Positions 30,986-40,981 of a stretch of 64,000 nucleotides of DNA are shown here, piece after piece. Under the pieces are notes generated by a model that did no database searches, had not been told where the DNA came from, and worked only from the letters and a program-made list of their open reading frames with translations. The position numbers and the translations under genes were made by a program. Each line of letters begins with the position of its first letter. The first letter of the stretch is position 1. Source of the stretch: Nannochloropsis salina CCMP1776 (Eukaryota > Sar > Eustigmatophyceae > Eustigmatales > Monodopsidaceae); assembly GCA_004565275.1 (NCBI GenBank), contig SDOX01000008.1, positions 403,327-467,326 on the forward strand. The letters are read 5' to 3'.

Positions 30986-33900
30986 ATGTACTCCTCCCTC
31001 GAACAAGTTTTGATTCCACAGATCCATGATAATGATTGCCACGAGGTGGTCGTAAGTGACGAGGAGACCCAGACGCAATTTTGCTTCGAATGCGCATTGG
31101 ACTGCTTCAAGTCGCCGAACCTCCTCACGATTCAAAAGCGACGCCTTTTGGTAGGCATGAGTGCTGGGTTTACGCAATTGGACCGCATTGACGAGGCTCA
31201 AGGGACTGAAACAGATCGAGACGAACACGGGAATAGCGTCGACGAGCTTTCGACCTCACAGAGGCAGGCTACGATCGAACTCCCGTGCAAGGTAGTGGGA
31301 GATCGCATCATTCGATCCTATTTTGAACACGTTGTTCTTCGGCGTATGAACCCCATAGACGACGTTGACGTAATCCCAATTCTTCTGAAGACAACGATGC
31401 AACTCTTTGCTCACGCGACCTTGGATGAACAAACCGTAATGGCGTTGTACGAACAGTTGCTGCACGCGTGTCGCGCCAACGGAATCCGCGAGAGCCTGCA
31501 CATTATTCAGCTCCTTTCCACCATGCTCGAAAACGCCGTTAATAATGGTCCCATTCTTCATTTCGATCACCTACTTGAAAACATCGAAGGAGAAGATATT
31601 TGGCACCATGATAACGGAACCAACGAACATCCATCGCTCTCCCTCGCTTCCTCTTTGGTGGCTTTTGTCGATCTTGTGGCAGGCGATTGTTTCCAGGATT
31701 TGTGTGGGGCAAGCAAAGATGGGAAAGCAAGATTTGCATGCAATGAGAGTGGTGGGAGGGAGAGACAAGTTGAGCTTCTGCACCTCCTCCTCCTCCTTGT
31801 CCGAGGCCCGCGGACCAAGGCCCTCCTACTTAGGGAGGGCGTCATGTCGCGGCACATGAATCGCATTCAAAGCCTCACAAACCTAGGGCAGGGATCTCTG
31901 GCAGCTGCAACGCTGATAAGGAGCGTGGAGGGTGCGTGGATAAAAGCTATTCTGGCCTTATCTGTTTTCCTCATACCTTCGCCGGATCCCGGGCCATTCA
32001 CCGACATTACCCTTGACACAACAAAATTGAATTCACGGAAACGGCGGTTACCGCAGAGAAATCTAGACCCTCTGGGGCGAGTAGCAAAAAGTAACGAAAC
32101 TACAGCAGGGCTTCTGCCCTGGCATACGACGTTGGCATCAACGCTGGCAAAAGATTTACTCATCAGTGCAGATTTGGAAGTGGCATTCGGAGCCGGGTCC
32201 TACCTCCTCCTCTTGCTCTCCTGCCTCCTTCACGGTCCTGATAAAAGGGGGAACGAGCTGGCTGAGGAGTTGATACGAATTGGTCTCGTCGAATTTTGCT
32301 TGGAGGGTATCCGAAACGTTTTGAGGTTTGCTGTAAGCAACGTGCATCAGACGCAGCAGCAACAAAATCAGGAGCAAGGCGACAAAATTACCCTTCTGCT
32401 GTGTCGCTTGATGTGGACACTGAGCCGTGCTCAGCCTTTAGGATTTTACGGACCGCAGCGCTTTTCTCCCTCCTTGTTCAAGGAATTGGTTGGTTTGTTG
32501 CAAGGCTTAGCGGAGAACGAAAGGTTGGCTCGCGTCAGTCGTGGAAATTCTGGCGATAACAGCATTCACCTATCTTTGGAAATGGAGGATCTGCATGAGC
32601 TGGTGAGCTACGAGGAAACGGGAAATAAGGACTGGCTTGTAATGGATGCGAGCGCGCCGAATCTAGTCTTGAGTATCATTCACGCCAGTTTGACGCAGAC
32701 ACGTGTGATATATGACGAAGATTTGATGGGCAGATTTCTGCAGGTGCTTAGGCACTGCCAAGATAAGGATAATGAGGAGCACCCATTGAATTCGCAGCAA
32801 GATCCTACGAGCAGCTCCTCGTTTACCTTCCCACTCCAGCTTTTACTCTTTTTATCGGAATATCTAGGGGCGATAAGCAACAAGCTTCTCTTCCCTTCTC
32901 ATCCCATTCTGGAAAGTTTTCTTCATTGCTTGAAAACCCAAATCAATGTTTTTCTCTGCTTCCCTATATGCCTCCCATCCTCTTCAAAGGCGGGGCCAAC
33001 GTTCTTGTTGACTTTGGCTCTGGCAAATCTACGTGTACTGGACATCCTTTCTGTCCGCCATCGTCACCATCATCAGCCGCGGCTTCCTCCGTCGCAACCT
33101 AATCTTCTTTCCCTCCTGCTGGACGCAGCGATGCAGCTTCTTGTGCTCTTTTCGGGCACAGAGAGGCGAAGTCCAGGAGATGAATACGCGATTTGTCATT
33201 TGTACTCAAAATTTCTGCTGTTAATGTCAGATGCTGAAGAGAAGTGTTGCACCACTGAATGCATGGGCAATGACATAGACCGAGACAGCCACAGGTTGAG
33301 TCAACTCTTGCTGGATACAGGGGTATTTGAAATGGCTATTCAACACATCAGTAATTTGGAAGAAGGGGAGAACGTTGAAAATAAAGACGTGGATGTATTC
33401 AGTCAAATAGCCGCCAGGCTTTTGACAGACGTCTCAGACAAGTCCGAGGGATTGGATCCACGTCATCTCACTCGCTTCGTACGGCAAAACCTCAGGACCT
33501 TGCATTCTGCCACCCTCTCTGATGAAGTAGCAGAGATTTGGCTGTGGTTGTTGGCGCAAGATCTGCATTGTCTCTGTCGCTGGGAAGCAGAAGACTTAGT
33601 GAATGGTTGCTCGCGTTTCGAGCTGCTGCTACTTATATCCCGACGCGTGTGGCGAAAATGTAGACCTCACGTTATAGTTCCGGGGGAAGAGATAAGCAAA
33701 TTGCTTATACGCTGGGGAAAAGAAACTCAGCAAGCGAGGGAAGAGGCCTATCTAGGGCGAATTCTGACTCCTCTTTCCATTAATTTAATTCTTGATTTGG
33801 CCCTTGGAGGTAGTAGCGTTCCTGGTCTCGCTCCAGAAGTGCGTGCTGGTTTGCAGACCGTTCTACAAGCCTTTTGCGTGAAAGGAAACAAGGGAGTAGA

Positions 33901-35734
33901 TACATTTTGTTCAATCTATTTGTCATGCCACGGTCCATCCCATCTCCACTCCTGCCTCGCTCTGGCCGATGCTACGGGAGTGCAATTCATCGTTCACCGT
34001 TGGATGGACCAACTGGTCGAGGATAAATTAAACGTCGAGATATCAGAGGGAAGCCATGGGCCCTCACTGTTTGCGCGAGTCTTACACACGTATTTCAACA
34101 CGGGCGCGGGGGATGGTCGCAGCGTGCTTTTGACCCTTTTACAGTACATGAAAGCCGCCTCCTCGCATCGTCCGACCCCACGTCTTGCCCAAGCTTTGAC
34201 CTATCTTTACACTGCATCCTGTTGGTCTCAATTGTGGTCATCATGTGCGGACACGTGCAGTGAAACATTGCAAATTTTGCACGACATGATTTTGCCCGTC
34301 CTGATAGACGGGTCAAGCATTTTAGAGGGCCCGACCGCGCTACGCCACACAAATGTAACGAAGGAGGAAAATCAGATCATGCCTGACGTGCAGTCTTTAG
34401 CCGTGCAACTTATTCAAATTGTCAAAGCCGCACTGCAACATGCTGCATGGTCCGCTGATTTTACACCTGTCTTGAAGATAACCAGCCGCATTCTCCTTCT
34501 TGCTACTGCCCCCCCCTTGAAAAACCCGCACGTCGGAGCCGCGCTGCTCGCTTTAATCAACGATATTACTAGGCGAGGACACGAGCAGTTTTTGAACCAG
34601 TGCGCAGGCATTTTGGATCTTGCTTGGTCTTTTGAGATAACGTCTCCGCGTCTCGCAACAACAAATGCGCTTCTATATTGTCTACTGCTGCTTCACCACC
34701 GGTGCACGCGCACGCAAGCTCAACTCCAAGGCTTGCAGGGCGAGCATCAGACCAACGTGCAAGTTAGGGCCGATGCAGACAGTTTCCAACCTTCTTGGCT
34801 GTCTCATGCATTCTTTCGCATTGATTTTCTCGAAGCATGTATCCAGCCGGACAATGATGATGAGCCCACACAGGAAAGAAGAAGGGTTGCACTGGCATTG
34901 CTTTGTTTGATGATGACTCGTGAAAATCATACCTTCCTCACGCTGAGTCCGATTAAAGTGCAGGGAGAAAAATGGGAAGTACGCAAGGATAGCGCTTTCC
35001 GCAAAGGCTCCACAAAGTTTCGAAAAATGCGTCTAAATGTACAGGCCTGCTTACTGGACTCCGATGCACGCGTGCGGGAGTGTGCCATGGCATTGCTTCT
35101 CCAACTCTGGGACGATACTTCTCCTACAGCTTGGGATATATTTCTCTTGCAATCTCCTCCTGTCATCTCTTCTCTTGCTTCTGGCACTTCCTCGTATGCA
35201 CCCCTTTTCGTCGCTGCCTGTCTTCTAAGTAGAGAAACAAGCAGTCACAATGTAACCTGTAATCCCTTAGGAACCGAGACATTTCTTGTAGACCATCTTC
35301 TTGCTCGAGTGCAAGCGGTTATCCACAGCGTACGTGCAGGAGAACGCGACTCTTTGCCCGCGTACTACCCCTCACTGCTCTATTTTTTCCAAGCACTGAC
35401 CCTAACCGGCCACATAAAACGTGAGCAGCAATTGACCTTACAGCGCTTTCTCAAGCCATCATCACAAAAAAATGATGGACGGAGTGGAAACAAGAGCGAC
35501 GCTCAGTGGATGTTGGCTGTAGATGATGCCCGCCTGGTGGACTACGACGAAAATTCATGCCAAGAGCAAGGTTTGGTTGATGTTGTCAAATACATGGATT
35601 ACAGTGATCCTCATGATAGGTTGCGGATAAGAACGACAGAGGGTCTGCGGTGTGGATCTACATGCGCGTATCCGACGCATCCTCGCGAGGTAGACCTTAA
35701 AAAAGTGGTAGGAAAATTGCGAACCATGAAGTGA
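30986..35734 (+). CDS. Very long intronless gene, 1582-residue helical-repeat-like protein, unknown function
   Basis: The product is 1582 residues in one uninterrupted exon. It is mostly leucine-rich alpha-helix with HEAT/ARM-like spacing but no clear repeat consensus. Examples are LHIIQLLSTMLENAV, LFVAACLLSRETS and VQACLLDSDARVRECAMALL, the last reading like a true HEAT unit near the C-terminus. No transmembrane segment, signal peptide or catalytic motif is obvious. An early Cys-containing stretch (FCFECALDC) is too short to call a zinc site. Codon use is less G+C-rich than in neighbours such as GTF3C1. A large alpha-solenoid scaffold is the best description, and the overall plan recalls meiotic or centrosomal HEAT proteins, but no homology is claimed. 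The gene converges on the lumenal-protein gene across 175 bp. Confidence 0.75.
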   Translation: MYSSLEQVLIPQIHDNDCHEVVVSDEETQTQFCFECALDCFKSPNLLTIQKRRLLVGMSAGFTQLDRIDEAQGTETDRDEHGNSVDELSTSQRQATIELPCKVVGDRIIRSYFEHVVLRRMNPIDDVDVIPILLKTTMQLFAHATLDEQTVMALYEQLLHACRANGIRESLHIIQLLSTMLENAVNNGPILHFDHLLENIEGEDIWHHDNGTNEHPSLSLASSLVAFVDLVAGDCFQDLCGASKDGKARFACNESGGRERQVELLHLLLLLVRGPRTKALLLREGVMSRHMNRIQSLTNLGQGSLAAATLIRSVEGAWIKAILALSVFLIPSPDPGPFTDITLDTTKLNSRKRRLPQRNLDPLGRVAKSNETTAGLLPWHTTLASTLAKDLLISADLEVAFGAGSYLLLLLSCLLHGPDKRGNELAEELIRIGLVEFCLEGIRNVLRFAVSNVHQTQQQQNQEQGDKITLLLCRLMWTLSRAQPLGFYGPQRFSPSLFKELVGLLQGLAENERLARVSRGNSGDNSIHLSLEMEDLHELVSYEETGNKDWLVMDASAPNLVLSIIHASLTQTRVIYDEDLMGRFLQVLRHCQDKDNEEHPLNSQQDPTSSSSFTFPLQLLLFLSEYLGAISNKLLFPSHPILESFLHCLKTQINVFLCFPICLPSSSKAGPTFLLTLALANLRVLDILSVRHRHHHQPRLPPSQPNLLSLLLDAAMQLLVLFSGTERRSPGDEYAICHLYSKFLLLMSDAEEKCCTTECMGNDIDRDSHRLSQLLLDTGVFEMAIQHISNLEEGENVENKDVDVFSQIAARLLTDVSDKSEGLDPRHLTRFVRQNLRTLHSATLSDEVAEIWLWLLAQDLHCLCRWEAEDLVNGCSRFELLLLISRRVWRKCRPHVIVPGEEISKLLIRWGKETQQAREEAYLGRILTPLSINLILDLALGGSSVPGLAPEVRAGLQTVLQAFCVKGNKGVDTFCSIYLSCHGPSHLHSCLALADATGVQFIVHRWMDQLVEDKLNVEISEGSHGPSLFARVLHTYFNTGAGDGRSVLLTLLQYMKAASSHRPTPRLAQALTYLYTASCWSQLWSSCADTCSETLQILHDMILPVLIDGSSILEGPTALRHTNVTKEENQIMPDVQSLAVQLIQIVKAALQHAAWSADFTPVLKITSRILLLATAPPLKNPHVGAALLALINDITRRGHEQFLNQCAGILDLAWSFEITSPRLATTNALLYCLLLLHHRCTRTQAQLQGLQGEHQTNVQVRADADSFQPSWLSHAFFRIDFLEACIQPDNDDEPTQERRRVALALLCLMMTRENHTFLTLSPIKVQGEKWEVRKDSAFRKGSTKFRKMRLNVQACLLDSDARVRECAMALLLQLWDDTSPTAWDIFLLQSPPVISSLASGTSSYAPLFVAACLLSRETSSHNVTCNPLGTETFLVDHLLARVQAVIHSVRAGERDSLPAYYPSLLYFFQALTLTGHIKREQQLTLQRFLKPSSQKNDGRSGNKSDAQWMLAVDDARLVDYDENSCQEQGLVDVVKYMDYSDPHDRLRIRTTEGLRCGSTCAYPTHPREVDLKKVVGKLRTMK

Positions 35735-35909
35735 ATGCGCATCCAATTGCCGCCAAAATAAGAAATCCAAAGCGCTTTAAAGAGAAAAATTGCTCGACGC
35801 GTTTCGAAGGGGGGATCTTGTCTTAATACGCAGTTGCCTATTCCTTTGCTAAAATGAAAACATCAATTAAAGCTTGCTTTTTGGCCGGGACACATATCAT
35901 ACCCACGAC

Positions 35910-36668
35910 CTATTCAGGGTTGCAGAGTAAGTACCCATCCGGACACAATGAAAAAAGAGGCTTCCCCAGTCCAGCAGCTCCTGCCGTGTCATCCGCGCCG
36001 TTCGATGTCAGGGCTGAGGTCAATCGTTGCAGATCATTCTCAAGCTTTCCCAATGGCTTACCAACCTTCTTAAAACGTGATAATCCAGTTTTGGCCGGGT
36101 CCATGTCGCGAAGGATATCTTCCACCGTTATAACGTCGGAGAGAACCTGTCGCAATACTTTGTCGATGACTTTTCGTTTCCCTACGATAGAAACCTGGTC
36201 CATGGCTGCCCCGGTCATTTGCGCATCCAAAGTGCCGTCGACTGCCGTCGTGACCGCCTCAACATCGAACGCTTTCTGCACATATTTCAAGTCTGTCGGC
36301 TTGTCACTAGTTATTTCCGCTTTTACCGCTTTAACAGCGCGCAAAAAGTCGTTCAGAACTTCGACACCCTTGCTAGAGGGAACAGAGCTTGAACCAAGGA
36401 TTGTCGACGTTGTCGCGACATGCGCTGAATCGGGCACCGTATCCGCTAGAGAAGGGTATCCTGTTAGTAGTAGGCTACAACCCACCCAAATTTTCACCCC
36501 ATTTCCGAACGATAAGGGTGATTTACTCGCGGCCATTTTAGTGTGGGAGGCAGGCCTGGACGAGGAAGGGGCAAGAGGGAAGACAAACGCAGTGCCAGAT
36601 GCGAACAAAGCGCACACCGCCAGAGTACAGGTAGAAAAATGTCGTCTTCTTACCACTATTGGAGCCAT
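35910..36668 (-). CDS. Probable thylakoid-lumen protein of unknown function
   Basis: A single exon encodes 252 residues from the ATG at 36668, which has a strong CACCATGG context. An in-frame ATG at 36728 would add 20 residues. The presequence has three parts: a signal peptide (FSTCTLAVCALFASG), a Phe motif and transit stretch (TAFVFPLAPSSSRPASH), and a second hydrophobic segment (IWVGCSLLLTGYPSLA) ending in an Ala before DTVPDS. That layout is expected for a protein that crosses the plastid membranes and then the thylakoid membrane. The mature part of about 170 residues is helical and charged (VLNDFLRAVKAVKAEITSDK, VIDKVLRQVLSDVITVEDIL), like small PSII-associated helix-bundle proteins. No family match is claimed. 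Confidence 0.72.
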   Translation of the reverse strand: MAPIVVRRRHFSTCTLAVCALFASGTAFVFPLAPSSSRPASHTKMAASKSPLSFGNGVKIWVGCSLLLTGYPSLADTVPDSAHVATTSTILGSSSVPSSKGVEVLNDFLRAVKAVKAEITSDKPTDLKYVQKAFDVEAVTTAVDGTLDAQMTGAAMDQVSIVGKRKVIDKVLRQVLSDVITVEDILRDMDPAKTGLSRFKKVGKPLGKLENDLQRLTSALTSNGADDTAGAAGLGKPLFSLCPDGYLLCNPE

Positions 36669-37454
36669 GGTGACCTGTGTTAATGGATTAGTTGCCACGA
36701 TACGCGTGTTAAGGACGTTAACTGGCATTTTCGCTCTTTCTTCCTCCTCCAACCTCCTCTGTTCGAATTACGGTTATTGCCATTCGACTTATGTTGGCAA
36801 CTACAGTGCACAAGCACCTTGCTCCCATTGCTTTTTCAGCGCGGCGACAATCAAGGCGATTTAAGTCACGATTTACACTGCGTGCGACCCCAAAGACACT
36901 TGTCTGTGACTTTGTGGGCATTGACAAGTGTGTTTGATGTCAAACAGGAAAGGGTGGATCGGGGTTGGACAGTGTCGGCATCGGCCGGGCATCTGGGGGC
37001 TTGCCCCCCCATGGAGATCTTGGGCCACACGCACGTTGGTTTTGCTTCATTCGTGCGGTGACGAAGGCAGGAGGATTGCTCAAGTATCCTAAGTTTCGAG
37101 TTGTTGATGGTTTGGGTGCGACGACTGCCCATGTGTATCGGCGGTTGCCTGGACTGCTATGAAGCAAGGACGTGGATGCTGGCTTGGGTTCGCCCACGTC
37201 GACCCCCACCCCGATCTAGTCTCACCGACCCCTCTCCGTTTAGACAGACCCGCACATGCCCACCAAAGCGACAAACTCATACAAACGACAGCTATAACTG
37301 ACATACATATTCGTCTTGTTCGTCCTGTCCGGACCTTAAAGATGGCTGTGATTTTTTCCGGCTTCTTCAGCTTTAGTCAACATTCTCTTCCCCCCCTCCC
37401 TCCCCCTTTTCGTTCAAAACAGAACTCCCCTCCAATTAAAGACATTCCCAGACC
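36669..37454. promoter_or_regulatory. Divergent upstream region, lumenal protein / SBPase
   Basis: A 786-bp gap separates two divergent genes for plastid proteins, so light or redox co-regulation is plausible. A pyrimidine-rich run at 37384-37413 lies just before the SBPase start. No named element was recognised. Confidence 0.4.
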
Positions 37455-38739
37455 ATGAAGTGCACATTACTTCTTGCCCTGGTGGCTCCGACCATGGCAT
37501 TCATCCCGATGAAGCCTGTTGTACCTATGGCACAAGCCCAAGCTCGCGTGAAAGGGCAAACGCGTATGCAGGCGGACATGCCCGGCCTTGCCTCCGCTCC
37601 TGGCCAGCCCACCATCGAAAGCTGGTTGCTCGACAACTCCGAGAAGAAACTTTGTAAGTAAAATCGGGAGAGAAAAGTCCATAATTTGCGCAGAGTTGTT
37701 TCGATGCTTTTAAGAATCCTGACTGGCGTCCACTCGCACTCGGCATGATTCGGTGCGGCATGATTCGGTGCTTACTTTCCCTACCCGCGGTTCTCTCCCT
37801 TATGTCGCTCGCTCAACAGCCAAGGCTGTCTTGGCCCTCTTCAGCGCTTGCAAGGAGATCGCATACAAAATCCGCACCGCCTCTTGTGACAAAATGGCCT
37901 GCTTCAACGAGTTTGGGGACGAGCAGCTCGCCATCGACATCCTGGCCAACAACGTTTTGTTCCAGAACTTGAAGGACTCCGGCGTGGTCGCCACGGCCTC
38001 CTCCGAGGAGACCCCGACTGAGGACCCGATGGGCGGCGAGGGGTACTCGGTGGCCTTCGACCCTCTGGACGGCTCCTCCATCATCGACACGAACTTCGCG
38101 GTGGGCACCATCTTCGGGGTGTGGCCCGGCTCCCGCCTGACCGGGATCACAGGCCGAGAGCTGGCTGCCTCCGGGATCGCCGTGTATGGGCCACGTACGA
38201 CCATCACCTTTGCCATTGACGGTGTGGAGGGCGCGCACGAGTTCTTGCTCGTGGACGACTTCACGGCCCGCCACGGCCAGTGGATCAAGACCAACACCTT
38301 CACGAGCATCGGCGAAGGGAAGCTGTATGCTCCGGGCAACCTGCGCGCGACCAACGACAACCCCGGCTACGACGCTCTGCACAAGTACTGGCTACAGAAC
38401 AAATACCAGCTCCGGTACACGGGCGGCATGGTCCCGGATGTGAACCAAATCATGGTCAAGGGCAAAGGTGTCTTCGTCAACCCCGAGTCCCCTTCCGCCA
38501 AGGCCAAGCTCCGCCTTCTCTACGAGGTGGCGCCCATTGGGTACGTGATCGAGAAGGCCGGCGGTGCGTCCTCGTACGGGGCCGGCTCTGTCCTGGACCT
38601 GAAGGTGTACAAGACCGAGGACCGCACCCAAGTCGCGTACGGGAGCAAGGAGGAGGTCAAGCGTTTCGAAGAGATGGTGGGAACCAAGTTTGCCACTGCC
38701 CACCCGGACACTGCCGCCAAGAATACCGCGCATGCCTAG
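37455..38739 (+). CDS. SBP: Sedoheptulose-1,7-bisphosphatase, plastid
   Basis: Removes the C1 phosphate of sedoheptulose 1,7-bisphosphate in the regenerative part of the Calvin cycle. Exons 37455-37653 and 37820-38739 join in phase to 372 residues. The N-terminus MKCTLLLALVAPTMAFIPMK is a signal peptide followed by the MAF-IP plastid motif. The catalytic part carries IRTASCDKMACFNEFGDEQ, the metal site FDPLDGSSIIDTNFAVGTIF, GVWPGSRLTGITG, LRYTGGMVPDVNQIMVK, SAKAKLRLLYEVAPIGYVIE and DRTQVAYGSKEEVKRFEE. Wording at these sites (GSSIIDTNFAVGTIFGVWPG, DRTQVAYGS) follows SBPases rather than FBPases. Two Cys in the TASCDKMAC stretch are candidates for thioredoxin control. Confidence 0.94.
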
Positions 38740-39662
38740 ACAGACAGTGGGAGATGGAGGAAAGGAAGGAAGGGAGGGAGGGAGGGAGGGGGGGCGGGGA
38801 GCGGGCGGTCTAGTTTCCAGCCAGTAGTTTGCGAGTGGAGGAGAGACAGTCAGAGGCCCTCTGGAGGACATGTTCAGATGCATGTAGGACTGACGAATGC
38901 CAGGCGTAACAGGCGGTGGGGGGAACACGGGACGAGAGCACCTTTGGGATTGAGGGGTCTCGGGGGTAGGGACGATCCTCTGGTGAGGAGGACGTGAAAT
39001 CACATGGAGGTGTCTTTATGTGAATGGGGGTGAGAAAGAGTGTAGGGCCCCCTGGATTCTTGCCTGGGACTACGAGCCGTGTGCAGGCCATTCTCCGTTT
39101 TCTCTCCTGCTGCGAAAGAAAGAATTTGATCGACTTCAATTCCTGAGGGGGCATTCCACCCACCCACCCACACACGCCCATCTCTGCCTCCGATTGTCAT
39201 CTTCTTCGCGAATTAAAATATGCGGAAGCTGTGCTCGGGTCATGCTTTAGTTCTGACATTGCTCTCCATTCGATTTCAATAATCCCTCTCGCTTTAAACT
39301 GTCCGGAATACTGTGGACTGCTTTTCTTGAATGGACCGCAAAGCTTTATGCGTACATACAGGAACACCTTAAAGTCACCCATCTCGCTTCGCCAGATTGG
39401 GAGCATCGCGCTGCATTCGTTAAATCCCTGTTTTCTCCTTTTGCACGTCATACCCTACGCGTGACACCTTTGAGCTGCGCACATCCAGCAATCAGCCCAT
39501 CACGACGTGGTCGCTCCAAATCGCTCCATCCGGGCTTTCTTCCTGTGTTCCGAAACCAAAACAGTGAGTCCCCACGTGCGCAGCTGGGCCTCAAAAACCA
39601 CATTGTTCCGTCGTTCGACACGTTTTTACCTTGCTCTCTCCCGGACCTCCTTGCTCTCAGAC
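38740..39662. other. Convergent intergenic gap, SBPase / SARNP
   Basis: At 923 bp this is long for a convergent gap. It begins with a GGGA-rich tract (38762-38800) and includes a CCCA/CA-rich stretch near 39160. Open frames here look non-conserved. No RNA gene was recognised. Confidence 0.4.
38762..38800 (+). repeat. (GGGA)n tract in the SBPase 3' flank
   Basis: A G/A run of GGAA and GGGA units begins about 25 bp after the SBPase stop codon. It resembles the purine tracts elsewhere in the window and is probably simple sequence. Confidence 0.8.
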
Positions 39663-40400
39663 TTACTTGGCTTCTTCTTCCAATTTCGCCGGGTCCGCAA
39701 ATCGCCGCGCGCGCTCTGCTTTCTTTTCTTCCTCCAGCTTCGGATCAGGGATGCCAAAGCGTGCCGCGCGCGCGCGTCGCCGGGCCTCCTCCGTGGCATC
39801 CACCACGGGAACGCCTTGCAAAGGTCCCGCTTTTGAGATACCCTTGCTTTCGATCGCACCTTTCCTAGGATTGGAAGCTGTCGCATTGGCTGCTTTTACC
39901 ACTCCGAAGCGTTCTGCCCGGGCCTTCTTCTTGGCCTCTTCTGTCAGCGGAATGCCGAAGCGCTCTGCCCGTCGTCGCTTCTTTTCTTCCTCTGTCTCTT
40001 CCGTCTTGTCCTGGCTCGCAGGAGCAGTCGATCCCGTCACTGCGGCTGGCGTGGGCATGGAAGCAGTAGCCAGTGTAGGGGCGGTTGACGCGGCCGTCTC
40101 AGATGCGGCACTGTTCTCGTGGAATGGAGCGCGTGGCTGAGGGGACGGTGCAGTCTTTGTGTGGGATGCGGGCACTGGTGCTGGTGCCGGCGCGGGGGGG
40201 GCTGCCGATAAAGGAGGGAGGGCAGCGGGAGGAGGTGCGCCTACATCGTCTTCTTCGTCGATGGCGTCTAACATTTCTGTATCGATTGCATTCTGAAGAC
40301 GCTCTTGCAGCTCGTCCTTTTTGCCCTTTGTGTCGAGCCCACGCTTGCTCAGTTCCTCACGGAGCTGGTCGACCTTCAGCTTCTTCAAGTCCAAGTCCAT
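39663..40400 (-). CDS. SARNP: SAP-domain RNA/DNA-binding protein (SARNP/CIP29/Tho1-like)
   Basis: Partner of the TREX mRNA export complex in other eukaryotes; nuclear. The product has 245 residues in one exon, with the start at MDLDLKKLK. Residues 3-40 are a SAP domain (LKVDQLREELSKRGLDTKGK, then DELQERLQNAID). A Pro/Ala linker follows. The C-terminal half repeats the signature RAERFG: RRAERFGIPLTEEAKKKARA, then ERFGVVKAA, then RARAARFGIPDPKLEEEKK and AERARRFADP. That SAP-plus-RAERFG plan is typical of SARNP/Tho1. It faces the mTERF gene across a divergent 581-bp region. Confidence 0.88.
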   Translation of the reverse strand: MDLDLKKLKVDQLREELSKRGLDTKGKKDELQERLQNAIDTEMLDAIDEEDDVGAPPPAALPPLSAAPPAPAPAPVPASHTKTAPSPQPRAPFHENSAASETAASTAPTLATASMPTPAAVTGSTAPASQDKTEETEEEKKRRRAERFGIPLTEEAKKKARAERFGVVKAANATASNPRKGAIESKGISKAGPLQGVPVVDATEEARRRARAARFGIPDPKLEEEKKAERARRFADPAKLEEEAK

Positions 40401-40981
40401 TTTGATGCGATATGTGTGCGGCACCGGGCTCTGCACTGGAAATGCTGCCGACCCTGTTGTCGTATTTCTTGTGCGATGCCTGGATAAGGAGAAAATAAGA
40501 GAATGTATGTCGTGGCGGAAGAACTTTTATGTCTACAGCTTAGCGTCACTTTACGTGATCAAATGTGCCAGGCAGTTTGACATGCTGTGCATGTTTCATA
40601 ATACCGTTCTTACGGGAGTGCTTCCAAAGCTAGCGTCTTCTCGCCAAGGAAAGGAGGGCAAGAAGCAACAGAGATTAACAGGCAGCAATACTAAAGTTTG
40701 GTCCAATCCTCCCCGACACCGGACCAACCCGCCAGCCATATTGCCTTGGTATCTCAAGCGTGCTTTTTCCATCAATGAACCGCAAACAGGGCACGCTGCA
40801 GCCTTTTCCTGGGCGTCAAGCAGCCCGGAGGCAGGACAACGTCTTGGCCATGGTCGTCATGTGCTGTCTCGATGCTACCGCTTTAAATTGCAACGCCAGG
40901 CGCCCGCAACCGACGCCGCACCCTTACTGAGACACACTGACAAAACACAGACAGAAAAAAGTGGTGTTGACGAATGGAAAA
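40401..40981. promoter_or_regulatory. Divergent upstream region, SARNP / mTERF
   Basis: Lies between two divergent starts. No conserved open frame or named promoter element was seen. Confidence 0.35.

Noticed and set aside
35854-36864. 336-codon plus-strand open frame
   Set aside because: It is antisense to the lumenal-protein gene, whose presequence and start context are much more convincing.
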